A DNA stretch of 64,000 bases, taken from NCBI RefSeq assembly GCF_000621445.1, contig NZ_JHYI01000010.1, forward strand, positions 186,001 through 250,000, in the 5' to 3' direction. The notes beneath the pieces were generated by a model that saw only the letters and a program-made list of their open reading frames with translations, was not told where the DNA came from and did not search any database. Origin of the DNA: Alkalihalobacillus bogoriensis ATCC BAA-922. GTDB lineage: Bacteria > Bacillota > Bacilli > Bacillales > Bacillaceae_F. The translations under genes and the position numbers were made by a program. The stretch's first letter is position 1. Each line of letters begins with the position of its first letter. Shown here piece by piece: positions 7,482-16,440 of this stretch.

Positions 7482-7934
7482 TTTTTTTAGTAATACTTGT
7501 TCTTCCAAACGTTTCCACACTAACTCAACAAACTGTTTACACTTCACTTTGTCAGTTTCTTGTAGGAGCAATTCTACTTTTAGTGTGACGGCTAAATTTG
7601 TTTTGGCATGTAACAAATCCTTGAAACGATCAACAGCTCCACAAAAATGAGGATAAAAGCGGTCACCGGTCCCTGCTATTCCGGTCACTAGCCTTTTTCT
7701 TTCCTGTTTGTTTAATTCCTCAAATAACGGCACCATTTCTTTCGGAATATCGCCGTTTCCCCATGTATATGTTCCAATAACAATAACATCATAAAAATCA
7801 AGGAAAGAAAAAGTAAATTGCTGAATTGGAAAGATATCAACATGCTGAAATTTCTTGTGACATTCTTTGGATATCTCTTCGACCAAATCTTTCGTATTCC
7901 CTGTCACGGAACTATAGATGATCGCAATCTTCAT
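7479..7934 (-). CDS. Flavodoxin, likely ribonucleotide reductase partner
   Basis: This 151-residue flavodoxin-fold electron carrier binds FMN. The FMN phosphate-binding loop is YSSVTGNTKD at residues 7-16. The isoalloxazine loops are TYTWGNGDIP (about 55-64) and GTGDRFYPHFCGAVDRF (about 88-104). Start ATG follows AGGAG. It is the third gene of the nrdA-nrdB operon, 9 bp after nrdB, so it probably reduces the reductase or helps to activate or maintain its diiron-tyrosyl cofactor, a role resembling NrdI. That role is inferred from position. Its stop codon is supplied by the end of repeat copy B, and the C-terminal VLLKK run abuts the repeat. Confidence 0.88.
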   Translation of the reverse strand: MKIAIIYSSVTGNTKDLVEEISKECHKKFQHVDIFPIQQFTFSFLDFYDVIVIGTYTWGNGDIPKEMVPLFEELNKQERKRLVTGIAGTGDRFYPHFCGAVDRFKDLLHAKTNLAVTLKVELLLQETDKVKCKQFVELVWKRLEEQVLLKK

Positions 7935-7943
7935 TATAAACTC

Positions 7944-8990
7944 CTATAGCTCATCAAAGCCATTTGATTGGGTTACTTTTGTATAGGTTCTTGATTTTTG
8001 TTCAAAGAAATCAGATTTTGTTTCATTAATCATTTCATCACTAAAAACATGGATCCACGGCATTGGATTTTCTTTTTCTTCAAATAAATTACTTAAACCT
8101 AGTTGACGTAGACGTTTGTTCGCCAAATATTCAACATATTGTTCAAACTCTTCTAATTCAATGCCGTCAATATCAGCGAGTATATAGTGAGCCCATTCTT
8201 TTTCCAATTGAACAGCTTCATGAATGCAGTCGTATACATATTGAATATTTTCCTCATTGTTTAACTCAGGGTTTTCACTTAATAGAATTCGCACAAACTG
8301 ACACACAAAATAAGCATGCTGCATTTCATCACGTTGAATATAACTAATCATCGTACTTGTTTTTAACATTTTTTGTTGGCGCGCTAAGTTATAGAAAAAC
8401 GCAAAACCAGCATAAAAATAAATTCCTTCTAAATTAATAGAGTTAATCGCTAGTTTAAACAAGTGTTGTGGTGTTGGGCTCTGTCTGAATTGTTCATATG
8501 CATCTAAAATTAATTGATTTCTTTTTTGAACAATTGGATCTTCTTTCGCTTGATTAAAACGGTCATTTTGCTCTCGTAGTGGAACAAGAGAACTCAAAAT
8601 GTAAGAATACGACTCATTATGCACAGCTTCTTGTTGAGCAATGACCGCAAAAATGGCTTTAAAACTAGAATCAGTAACATAATCCATTGCTTGCGTCATA
8701 GTAGGTGTTTGTAAGCTATCTAAAGAAGCGAGCTGAGTATTAATCCGCAAAAATACATCTTGTTCTTTTTCTGATAAATGGTCCCATTGTTTAATATCAT
8801 CTTGCATATTAATCTCCTGGGCTTTCCAAAAATTTGATAGTAATGTTTGATATAAATCATACATTTGCGGATAAGCAATATCGTTCCAATTTAACAATCC
8901 TGATGATTGTCCATTAATGATACCTGTTGATTTATTTGGAAACTCTGGGTTGAGTAATTTAATTTTAGATAATGGTGCTTGAATATTCAT
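7944..8990 (-). CDS. nrdB: Ribonucleoside-diphosphate reductase, small subunit (class Ia)
   Basis: This is the diiron-tyrosyl radical subunit that generates the thiyl radical in the partner large subunit. The protein is 348 residues. Metal ligands are visible: Asp in SLDSLQ, E-x2-H in QQEAVHNE, Glu in NLEGIYFY, and E-x2-H in RDEMQHAY. The radical tyrosine is four residues after the first histidine (HNESY), so this is a conventional tyrosyl-radical enzyme. The start at 8990 is chosen over an upstream in-frame ATG at 9035 because GGGAGG precedes it at 6 nt. It begins 16 bp after nrdA ends and is followed by the flavodoxin gene. The operon is under cobalamin riboswitch control. Confidence 0.96.
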   Translation of the reverse strand: MNIQAPLSKIKLLNPEFPNKSTGIINGQSSGLLNWNDIAYPQMYDLYQTLLSNFWKAQEINMQDDIKQWDHLSEKEQDVFLRINTQLASLDSLQTPTMTQAMDYVTDSSFKAIFAVIAQQEAVHNESYSYILSSLVPLREQNDRFNQAKEDPIVQKRNQLILDAYEQFRQSPTPQHLFKLAINSINLEGIYFYAGFAFFYNLARQQKMLKTSTMISYIQRDEMQHAYFVCQFVRILLSENPELNNEENIQYVYDCIHEAVQLEKEWAHYILADIDGIELEEFEQYVEYLANKRLRQLGLSNLFEEKENPMPWIHVFSDEMINETKSDFFEQKSRTYTKVTQSNGFDEL

Positions 8991-9006
8991 GGAGAACCTC
9001 CCTATA

Positions 9007-11295
9007 TTAACTATGGCATGCTTCACACTCTTCAATTTCGGTTTGAGAAGTGCTTCTGACGTAATATGTTGTTTTTAGTTTATGCTTCCAAGACTCTAAG
9101 TGGAGATGTAACAAGTCTTTTGCTTTTATATCATGGCGAACATATAAGTTAAAACTAATCGCTTGGTCGATATGACGTTGTCTTGCTGCGTTTTGTTTAA
9201 TACTCCATACTTGATCAAGCTCATGTCTTGCCCTGCGATAATAATTATACGTAATATGGTTTAAGTCAGGAGCTGTTACTTTAAACTTAAAGTTTTTCTT
9301 TTCTTCTGCATATTCAACCGCGTACAACGGGTCAATTCCATCTGTTGATCCCCCGATTTTTGCAGTCGATGAATTTGGTGCAACCGCCATTAACCAGCCA
9401 TTTCGAATGCCGTGGGTTTGGATATCTTGTTGTAACTGTTGCCATCTTTCTGATGTGTAATGTTTTCTTTTAAAGTAGTCACCGGTTTGCCATTCTGATC
9501 CTTCAAAGGCACGATAAGCCCCTTTTTCTTTCGCTATCGTCATAGATGCTTGTATCGTATAATACGCAATGTTTTCATAAAGATCATCGGCATATTGAAC
9601 AGCTTCGTCTGATTCCCAATGAATGTTTTCGAGTGCTAAAAGATGATGCCATCCAAATGTCCCTAATCCGACTGCTCGATATTTTTGATTTGTGACTTGA
9701 GCTTGTCCTACTGGAATTGTATTTAAGTCAATGACATTATCTAACATACGAACTTGAATTTTAATTACTCTTTCTAGTACTTGAGAACGGACTGTTTTTG
9801 GTAAATTAATAGAAGATAAATTACAAACAACAAAATCGCCTGGTTTTCGAACGATAACTAAGTTTCCATCCTCATCCTCATATTCTTTTGTAATCATCGT
9901 AGAAGACATGTTTTGAGCAATTTCTGTACAAAGATTACTACAATAAATCGAAGTTCTTCCGACACCACGCAAATGTTTATTTGGATTTTGGCGGTTAACT
10001 TCATCTCGGTAGAACATGTATGGTGTACCTGTTTCAAGTTGTGCTACCATAATTCGGGCCATAATATCCATAGCTCGATATGTTTTACGTGGCAATAGCG
10101 GATGATTGACCGCTTCCTCGTATTTTTCTGTAAAATATTTACGATCTTCTTCATCATAAAAGTCTTCAAGTCCTAATAACTGACCATTTTCATCTTTCCA
10201 TCCCATTACTTGTTTCACTTGATGTGGACAAAAGGTGTGCCATTGACCGATACTTCTTCCTTGCTCATCAACCTCTTCTAATTTGTGCATGAATAAGTCA
10301 GGTATAGAAACCCCGGTAAAAATATCATGGGCTTTTCTTCGTTCATCCCCATTATTTGTTTTTAAGTCAAGAAATCCGTTCATAATATCTTTATGGAATA
10401 AATCAAGATAAATCGCGATGGCCCCTTGTCGTTGTCCAAGCTGGTCAACGCTTACTGCTGTATCATTAATTAAACGAATCCATGGAACAACACCAGAAGA
10501 ATTGCCTTTAAACTTTTTAATATCGGACCCTAACGCACGGACTTTTCCGTAGTAAATTCCAATGCCACCACCGTCTTTACTTAGTCTAGCAATATCCCAA
10601 TTGTTTAAATAAATCCCATCAAGCGAATCATCAACTGTATCAATGAAACATGATGAGAGTTGGCCAAAGGATTTTCCTGCATTTGATAATGTTGGTGTAG
10701 CGACAGTCATATATAAATGACTTAAAGCCCAGTATGCTTCTTTTACAAGTTTTAATCGTTTCGCTTTTTCTTCTTGTTGCATTAACGTCATCGCTATTAT
10801 CATAAAACGCTCTTGTGGAAGCTCAAACACATTACGATCATGATCAGTGGCTAAATAACGGTCTGCTAACAAAAATAATCCTATGTAATTAAATAACTCA
10901 TCTCGATCTGGGCAAATTTCTAATCCTAATTCTACGATTTCTTCTTTTGTATATGCAGCCATTAGTTCAGGAGAATAAATCCCGGCTTCGGTTAAATGTT
11001 GAAGCAATGGATAGAAATCGCCATACTTCATTGTCCATTCATAGTGTCTATTTTCTGCAGCCTTTTTATATAAATCTTGTAAATATAATCGTGCAGCCAT
11101 AAACGTCCAATTTGGCTCATCCATTGCAATTTTATTCAATGCGTAAAACAAAGCTTGTTGATTTTTGTCTTTTGTTGTACCATTTATTTCCTTTACCTTT
11201 TCAATCATTTTTGTTGCATCAAGCTTATAAACCTCTGCTGCTTCTTCGATTGCATGAACGACAAATTGAAGTTCAGATTGAACTTGTGTACTCAT
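9007..11295 (-). CDS. nrdA: Ribonucleoside-diphosphate reductase, large subunit (class Ia)
   Basis: This is the catalytic subunit that reduces ribonucleoside diphosphates to deoxyribonucleotides. The protein is 762 residues. Active-site cysteines are in QLSSCFIDT (about 217), the thiyl site SNLCTEI (N and E catalytic partners adjacent) and VVCNLSSINL. The C-terminal reducing tail ends CEACHS. The N-terminal hundred residues are helical but lack a clear ATP-cone signature, so dATP activity regulation may be absent or altered. ATG follows AAGGGGG. Transcription is controlled by an adenosylcobalamin-type riboswitch, implying that this B12-independent enzyme is turned down when B12 is available and that a B12-dependent reductase exists elsewhere in the genome. 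Confidence 0.96.
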   Translation of the reverse strand: MSTQVQSELQFVVHAIEEAAEVYKLDATKMIEKVKEINGTTKDKNQQALFYALNKIAMDEPNWTFMAARLYLQDLYKKAAENRHYEWTMKYGDFYPLLQHLTEAGIYSPELMAAYTKEEIVELGLEICPDRDELFNYIGLFLLADRYLATDHDRNVFELPQERFMIIAMTLMQQEEKAKRLKLVKEAYWALSHLYMTVATPTLSNAGKSFGQLSSCFIDTVDDSLDGIYLNNWDIARLSKDGGGIGIYYGKVRALGSDIKKFKGNSSGVVPWIRLINDTAVSVDQLGQRQGAIAIYLDLFHKDIMNGFLDLKTNNGDERRKAHDIFTGVSIPDLFMHKLEEVDEQGRSIGQWHTFCPHQVKQVMGWKDENGQLLGLEDFYDEEDRKYFTEKYEEAVNHPLLPRKTYRAMDIMARIMVAQLETGTPYMFYRDEVNRQNPNKHLRGVGRTSIYCSNLCTEIAQNMSSTMITKEYEDEDGNLVIVRKPGDFVVCNLSSINLPKTVRSQVLERVIKIQVRMLDNVIDLNTIPVGQAQVTNQKYRAVGLGTFGWHHLLALENIHWESDEAVQYADDLYENIAYYTIQASMTIAKEKGAYRAFEGSEWQTGDYFKRKHYTSERWQQLQQDIQTHGIRNGWLMAVAPNSSTAKIGGSTDGIDPLYAVEYAEEKKNFKFKVTAPDLNHITYNYYRRARHELDQVWSIKQNAARQRHIDQAISFNLYVRHDIKAKDLLHLHLESWKHKLKTTYYVRSTSQTEIEECEACHS

Positions 11296-11313
11296 GTGAA
11301 TCCCCCTTAAAAT

Positions 11314-11342
11314 AAAAAAATCCGCTCATGATTTGAGCGGAT
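11314..11342 (-). terminator. Expression-platform terminator of the nrd cobalamin riboswitch
   Basis: On the minus strand ATCCGCTCA / TGAGCGGAT with a 5-nt loop is followed by a run of Ts and then, about 20 nt on, the nrdA start. It is the likely effector of the upstream riboswitch. Confidence 0.85.
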
Positions 11343-11436
11343 GAAACGATAACACCTAAAAGTGAATTTAGAATAAATTCAATTCTCAAGTAGCCACCGT
11401 TTCATCTTCCCAATCCCCGAGAAAGGTGAAACATTC

Positions 11437-11615
11437 TTAAATAAGATAGGTCTCCTGACTTATGCTTCATCCTACTATAAGACCTTCCCGTATTAGGACC
11501 TATATGACTATGTCCTTTTTACAGTGGATTTCTTATTTCGTCAGCATTTACAGTTGCGGGGGCAGTTCTGGATTTGCACCAGATTCCCTATTAAGCACTA
11601 CGGCATCTTATTTAA
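11437..11615 (-). promoter_or_regulatory. Cobalamin (B12) riboswitch upstream of nrdA
   Basis: On the minus strand P1 is an 11-bp pairing of TTAAATAAGAT with its complement (11605-11615 with 11437-11447). Conserved segments are present: GGGAATCTGGTGCAAATCC, CTGCCCCCGCAACTGT, and the 3' B12 box AAGTCAGGAGACCTATC. The terminator at 11314-11342 follows. Known precedent is repression of B12-independent ribonucleotide reductases by adenosylcobalamin. Confidence 0.95.
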
Positions 11616-11763
11616 GGTAAAATACTATATACAGTTGGTCACTGTTTAATTAGTTTCCATATATTGATTAGATTACCTATTATATTATCTGAATCTTTGA
11701 AAATGATCAAGACAAGATTCAACAATTTTTTCATTGACATTTTGAAAGTTTCATTTTTATTAG

Positions 11764-11790
11764 AAGGACATCAGATTTGAATCCGATGTC
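11764..11790. terminator. Hairpin after the helicase gene, possible terminator
   Basis: AAGGACATC-A-GATT pairs with ATC-CGATGTCCTT. The U-tract is weak on the minus strand. Its location right at the helicase stop codon supports a terminator role. Confidence 0.6.
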
Positions 11791-11792
11791 CT

Positions 11793-14381
11793 TTATTTGT
11801 AATGTGGATAATAATCATAGTCATCATCGTAATCATAGTACTTTCGACGGTACTTTTTTCCGTGGCAATGGTCGCATATTGCATATTCAAAATCTAGGCT
11901 TAATTTTTTCCCACACTGCCTACATTCTTTTTTTAATGTAGAAATATCATTTTTTAATCGCTCATGGACCTCATCACTTATTTCGGTACGGACTCTTTCC
12001 CAATACAATGCTTCTGTCCCCCGATTTAAACGATATAAAAACAATAAATGAAGACCGACTGCTTTATAGGCCAGTTCAGCTTCTTCTAAATTACTCCTCT
12101 TTATTATCGGTTCTGGTAATTCTTTCCCTTTAATAATGGCCATCATCGTTTCACGCCATTGTTTCATTAATTTTGGTTCCTTTGTTGAAAATGGCAGATG
12201 CAAAAACCCATACAAATCAAGCATAGAAAGACGAGCTTCGATTTCGGTATCTTTTATTGTAGCATAGAGTTCCCGTTCTTCCGCTAAACTAGCTTTTTTT
12301 GTTCCGTGCGGGCTTTCAAATTTCTGCCATAAGTCAAAGAATACACCTAAATTTCGTGAATACTTTTGAAAGCGTTCGAATACCGCTGTTGTGGGTGCGA
12401 TCGCAAATGAGGAAATTAGTGTATCCTCTTTTTCAAGTAATCGTTTCATTAATTTAATTTCTTTTGTGAAAGCGACTTTTCCCACATTATAAATTCCTTT
12501 TCTTCCTGCTCGACCTGCAATTTGTTTGATTTCTTGTGAAGATAAACGGCGTTTTCGTACACCGTCAAATTTTTCATTTTCTAAAAATACGATGCGGCGA
12601 ATCGGTAAGTTTAACCCCATTCCAATGGCATCTGTTGCGACAATGACATTGGTTTCACCTGATATAAAACGATGCATTTGTTTTTTTCTTGTTTCAGGAG
12701 GCATACTTCCATAAATCATACTGACGGAATATCCATTTTGTTGGAGCTTTGAGGCCGTTTCTAACACTTTTCTTCTCGAAAAACAAACGAGGGCATCGCC
12801 TTTACTCGTATGTTTCATACTAAATTCTTTTCCTTCCACTTGTAAAGGAATGTCTCGATAATAATGGTGGATCGTTATGTCAGAGTCCCCTAAAAGCTGT
12901 AAAATCATTGATTCTGAACTACGACTTCCTATGATGTGTACTTCCTTTGCGTTTGCTTTTGTAATCGCCTTATACCATGAAAATCCACGGTCCTTATCTG
13001 CAATCATTTGTGCTTCATCGATAACAACAACTTCGTAATAATCTTTTTCATAAAACATTTCAACCGTACAAGATAAATGGGAAGCTGTTTCAACTTCCTT
13101 TTCTTCTTCCCCTGTTTTTAATCCACAAGACACGCCGTCTTGTTTTAATTTATCGTAGACCTCTAACGCTAACAATCGTAAAGGAGCTAAGTATATTCCT
13201 GTCTCAGCCGACTTCATTTTCTCCAGAGCATGATGTGTTTTCCCTGTATTTGTTTCACCGATATGCAAAATATATTGGATTTTCCTTCCGATATTTGGCC
13301 GATATTCTCTGCCGAAAATATCATCAATCATTCTTTCTTCTTCTATTTTTTTCTTCTCGATCTCCGCAAGTTCTTGTGCTTTTCTTTGTTCTCTTGTTTC
13401 TACCTGTTCTTCGTACATTGATTTATGTACGGTGACTTCAAATGGAACTGCTGAAATGAATAATAAATCAGAGATATATTCATTTTCAATTTCTGTAAAG
13501 AAATCAGCACAAAGGTCATTGATCCTATCGGAGAGGAAGGAGGTAATTTTCGAATCACTTAACGGTTTCCCAAATACATTTTCAAATTGATGGAAAAGAA
13601 ATTCAGGTAAGTCCTCTTTGATTTTATGAACCACAATTTCCGCTGTAAGTTCATAGATAATTCGTTCGTATTTATAGTAATAGGTCTCATATTCCCAATC
13701 GAATAATTTATGAACAACACCAGTTAGTTCATAAAAAAAAGTAGAAAGTGTTGTGTAGTTACTCGAATTAAAATTCCCTTCTGGCGTTAGTTTTTCTTCA
13801 ATTTGAAAAGCATCAATTAATTTATATTTCGTGTTCTGTTTTAAATCAGCCGCAAGTAAACAAGCAACTTTATATCTTAGCTGTAAATAAAACAATTCTA
13901 TATTATCTTGAATAATATGTTCGCCTTGTTTTTCAATTTCAAACTGAATTTCCCATTTTCTTTGCCGTTCTCGCTCTTCTTCTTGTTTACTTAAATATTT
14001 TAAACGAACTTTTTCATAACGTTCTTTCCATTCTTCTCCGTCTTGTGAGAATCGTTGATTGACCCATGAAAAAACATCAAACGGACAATAGTCTCGAATT
14101 TCATTTCGAAAAAGTCGGTTGATTAATTTTTTATCGACACCTTCGACAACATAACCCTTCTTTTTTAAAAAGTCTTTTTTTATTAATTTAGGTATACTGT
14201 TTGTCGCTTTGTTTAACCAGACATTCACCCATATTTGTTCCAAATACATTTTTCTATCGGTTATATATTGTTCAAAAGATGGCATTTCCGCTTTTGTTTC
14301 AAAATATGAATCGAGGTCTTCATGGATTTTCTTCTTCGTTTGTTCTACAACTTGAGGATAAAGAGCAGTAATTTTGTCCAT
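11793..14381 (-). CDS. Suv3-like DExH RNA helicase with C-terminal zinc ribbon
   Basis: This 862-residue superfamily 2 helicase resembles mitochondrial Suv3. An N-terminal region of about 365 residues, charged and partly coiled coil (around 135-165), is not recognised. The helicase core has motif I GETNTGKTHHAL, APLRLLALEVYDKL (Ia), DEAQMI (II), GSRSSESM (III position), FSRRKVLE, VATDAIGMGLNLP (V) and QIAGRAGRKG (VI). A Suv3-type helical region follows, then a zinc ribbon CRQCGKK...CDHCHGKK and a Tyr/Asp-rich tail. The likely role is ATP-driven unwinding in RNA turnover. ATG follows AAGGAGGGCG. It is monocistronic. No exoribonuclease gene is adjacent. The helicase family is firm; substrate and partners are unknown. 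Confidence 0.85.
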   Translation of the reverse strand: MDKITALYPQVVEQTKKKIHEDLDSYFETKAEMPSFEQYITDRKMYLEQIWVNVWLNKATNSIPKLIKKDFLKKKGYVVEGVDKKLINRLFRNEIRDYCPFDVFSWVNQRFSQDGEEWKERYEKVRLKYLSKQEEERERQRKWEIQFEIEKQGEHIIQDNIELFYLQLRYKVACLLAADLKQNTKYKLIDAFQIEEKLTPEGNFNSSNYTTLSTFFYELTGVVHKLFDWEYETYYYKYERIIYELTAEIVVHKIKEDLPEFLFHQFENVFGKPLSDSKITSFLSDRINDLCADFFTEIENEYISDLLFISAVPFEVTVHKSMYEEQVETREQRKAQELAEIEKKKIEEERMIDDIFGREYRPNIGRKIQYILHIGETNTGKTHHALEKMKSAETGIYLAPLRLLALEVYDKLKQDGVSCGLKTGEEEKEVETASHLSCTVEMFYEKDYYEVVVIDEAQMIADKDRGFSWYKAITKANAKEVHIIGSRSSESMILQLLGDSDITIHHYYRDIPLQVEGKEFSMKHTSKGDALVCFSRRKVLETASKLQQNGYSVSMIYGSMPPETRKKQMHRFISGETNVIVATDAIGMGLNLPIRRIVFLENEKFDGVRKRRLSSQEIKQIAGRAGRKGIYNVGKVAFTKEIKLMKRLLEKEDTLISSFAIAPTTAVFERFQKYSRNLGVFFDLWQKFESPHGTKKASLAEERELYATIKDTEIEARLSMLDLYGFLHLPFSTKEPKLMKQWRETMMAIIKGKELPEPIIKRSNLEEAELAYKAVGLHLLFLYRLNRGTEALYWERVRTEISDEVHERLKNDISTLKKECRQCGKKLSLDFEYAICDHCHGKKYRRKYYDYDDDYDYYPHYK

Positions 14382-14517
14382 GACGCCCTCCTTTCCCTAA
14401 TATCCATTAGTTTTTCCTGTTCTGTATTTTTTTATGATGTGTATGGTGTTGATTTCATTGTACCTTCCTCTACACATTCGCTATAATTAATTCATTACCT
14501 TCTTGAGGAGAGTTATT

Positions 14518-14820
14518 ATGGATGAAAAAAAGATTGAAAAACAAGTTATCGAATCTTATCAACAAGATGAACAGATGATGATACTTATCTTTTCGCAATG
14601 GTGTATTAACAATAATCTCAACCCTGTGAACGTGTATGAAAAAGCATATCCTACGCAAGGAAAAAATCAAATCTTAACCCAAGTATTGGAACTTACTGTA
14701 CCAAAGGAAGAAGCTGGTCTTATTCATGATGATACATTATTAAATGTGTTAAGTCTTTTTGGAAACGAAGACTTGGCGTTTGTGGTTAGTGGAGAGATTG
14801 AAAAAAGAAACAAAAACTAG
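14518..14820 (+). CDS. Small acidic hypothetical protein
   Basis: The product is 100 residues, soluble, predicted helical and acidic (DEKKIEKQVIESYQQDEQMM at the N-terminus). It contains one cysteine and no recognised motif. An upstream in-frame ATG lies at 14503, but GAGGAG at 14505-14510 places the start at 14518 with 7 nt spacing. TATAAT at 14482-14487 is a plausible promoter -10 element. It diverges from the Suv3-like helicase gene (137 bp between the two starts) and is followed by the candidate structured RNA. I do not recognise the family. Confidence 0.7.
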   Translation: MDEKKIEKQVIESYQQDEQMMILIFSQWCINNNLNPVNVYEKAYPTQGKNQILTQVLELTVPKEEAGLIHDDTLLNVLSLFGNEDLAFVVSGEIEKRNKN

Positions 14821-14844
14821 CATTTGGTTTTCATACCTTCAGTT

Positions 14845-15152
14845 TCCATTGCGCACTTCTAAACCGTCGTGATACGATGTGAATATAAAGAAATGCTTAT
14901 ATTGTTTCTTGCCATAGGGACAATCTTCAAACGAAATTTTTCCTGCGATGTACGATGTTCTTTATGTCTTAAACCGATACGAATGAATAGGGAGTTACTC
15001 GTCTAGGCACAACAACACGCCTTTGTATAAGAGAAGGACGTTGAAAGGCTAAGAAAGGACACCCACCTACGAGAGTAGGTTTTAAGACATCTTGAATACC
15101 GGCAAAGTGGGTCTACATATAAAAAACCTCTCAACAAAATGAGAGGTTTTTT
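14845..15152 (+). ncRNA. Candidate structured non-coding RNA
   Basis: There is no plausible gene in this 360-bp gap, yet several pairings are dense. A 10-bp perfect long-range stem joins ATGTCTTAAA (14964-14973) to TTTAAGACAT (15081-15090). ACCTAC-GAGA-GTAGGT (15065-15080) is a GNRA-capped hairpin. ACCC (15061-15064) can pair with GGGT (15109-15112), which would cross the long stem as a pseudoknot. AATATAA/TTATATT (14882-14903) is another hairpin. The segment ends in a strong terminator. I do not recognise the class; 6S RNA is one untested possibility. Confidence 0.45.
15121..15152. terminator. Strong bidirectional terminator
   Basis: AAAAAACCTCTCA / TGAGAGGTTTTTT is a 13-bp perfect stem with a 6-nt loop. 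It ends the candidate RNA on the plus strand and the diguanylate cyclase cluster on the minus strand. Confidence 0.93.
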
Positions 15153-15160
15153 AACATATA

Positions 15161-15180
15161 GAGGCTCCGCGTTTTTCTTA
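15161..15180 (+). repeat. Dispersed repeat, copy F (right-end fragment)
   Basis: Only GAGGCTCCGCGTTTTTCTTA remains, matching the right end of the long copies. As in other copies it ends next to a minus-strand stop codon (15182-15184). Confidence 0.6.
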
Positions 15181-15181
15181 T

Positions 15182-16405
15182 TTAAACCGAAACACGATTT
15201 CTTCCTTGTTGTTTGGAATGGATCAATAAATTGTCAGCTAATACACAAGCTTTTTCAACCGGAGTTTCATCTTTATAAGATAAATAATACATTCCAAACG
15301 ATGCGCTATATTCAATTTCTACCGTTTGTTCTTCATATTCCACAACAGCCCTTGTTTTATTTAAGTCCTTCCGGATGGTTTCTAATAAATCCAAGCAAGT
15401 CGTATCAGAACGGTGTTTTAAGAATATCGTAAATTCTTCCCCACCAGTCCGACATAGGACATCAGATTCTGTTAAATACGATGATAAAAATTCGACATAG
15501 TGTTTAATAACTTGATCTCCTACACTATGGTTATATGAATCATTTATCTTTTTAAAATGGTCAATATCAGTAATTACAACACCAATGTTTTGGCGGTTTT
15601 CATTTAAATGTTGAATTTCCTTTTCTAAAAAATTGCGATTATATGCCAACGTTAATTGGTCATGATATGCTTTTTGTTCAAAAATATCTCGTTCCACTTT
15701 GTTTTTAATGTTTTGTATATTCATGTTATAGGAGTTGTTAATGAGGAAGTTTAACAAAAATATAAAGATAACCATAATCCAATCTTGAACAAAAATAAAG
15801 TGGATAAAAAGAATATTTGAAATGGCTGCCATTAGTCGCGATGACCAATTCCCTGCTTGTATTACTCCAATGAGCTCATCTCTTGTTCGTATTTGTCCCC
15901 CTAAGACAAATAAGATAACTATAAATGAAGTCGATACCAAACCTGATACATACATTAAACAAAACATAAATAAGAAATACCAAATGGATAAGGGATGCAG
16001 AGAGTCTGGAACAAATGTTAAAAAAACGAAAAGGGCTCCTGAGTTATATATAACAGAAGTAGATATATTATACAAAAAGGCCCACCACGTATGTGGTTCA
16101 CTCATTTTTTTATGCTTTCGGTATAAGACAGTACCAAGCTCATTTAACGTTTCTAGTAGAAATAAACCAAAAGGACCAGCAAAAACTGAAAATGAAAATC
16201 CATAATTCGCCGTACTAATCATTGACGTTTGGTCATGCATCCGAATAATAATCGTTAAACGGTTATATAAAAACATAAACATGGCATACAAAAAGAGGAG
16301 TAAAAAGATATGGAACTCAAAAGGGAAGATGTGAAAAGTGGAAATAGCGATAACGACCCCAATGATAAATAAGCTAAAGATGTAGACTTTCTGCACCGTT
16401 TTCAT
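15182..16405 (-). CDS. Membrane diguanylate cyclase (GGDEF), third of a tandem triplet
   Basis: This 407-residue protein is expected to make cyclic di-GMP from two GTP at the cytoplasmic membrane. Residues 1-225 hold about six hydrophobic helices with a conserved NYGFSFSVFAGPFGLLLLE segment shared with its two neighbours. The GGDEF domain starts near 240: YHDQLTLAYNRNF, ITDIDHFKKIND, and the active-site loop GGEEF at 321-325. An inhibitory RxxD site is absent (TESD at that position), so product inhibition through a canonical I-site is not expected. ATG follows GGGGGAGGG. It lies 35 bp after the middle paralogue on the same strand. Sensor ligand unknown. Confidence 0.9.
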   Translation of the reverse strand: MKTVQKVYIFSLFIIGVVIAISTFHIFPFEFHIFLLLFLYAMFMFLYNRLTIIIRMHDQTSMISTANYGFSFSVFAGPFGLFLLETLNELGTVLYRKHKKMSEPHTWWAFLYNISTSVIYNSGALFVFLTFVPDSLHPLSIWYFLFMFCLMYVSGLVSTSFIVILFVLGGQIRTRDELIGVIQAGNWSSRLMAAISNILFIHFIFVQDWIMVIFIFLLNFLINNSYNMNIQNIKNKVERDIFEQKAYHDQLTLAYNRNFLEKEIQHLNENRQNIGVVITDIDHFKKINDSYNHSVGDQVIKHYVEFLSSYLTESDVLCRTGGEEFTIFLKHRSDTTCLDLLETIRKDLNKTRAVVEYEEQTVEIEYSASFGMYYLSYKDETPVEKACVLADNLLIHSKQQGRNRVSV

Positions 16406-16440
16406 TATTACCCTCCCCCTTTTCCATCAATTGTTTTCTA

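Noticed and set aside
7408-7650. 80-residue plus-strand frame across repeat copy B and the flavodoxin 3' end
   Set aside because: It consists of repeat sequence and the antisense of the flavodoxin gene. The same peptide fragments recur in other repeat copies, so it is a by-product of the repeat.
14845-15152. Cyclic di-GMP riboswitch next to the GGDEF genes
   Set aside because: I could not find the conserved GEMM core segments, and the candidate RNA is convergent with, not upstream of, the GGDEF genes.
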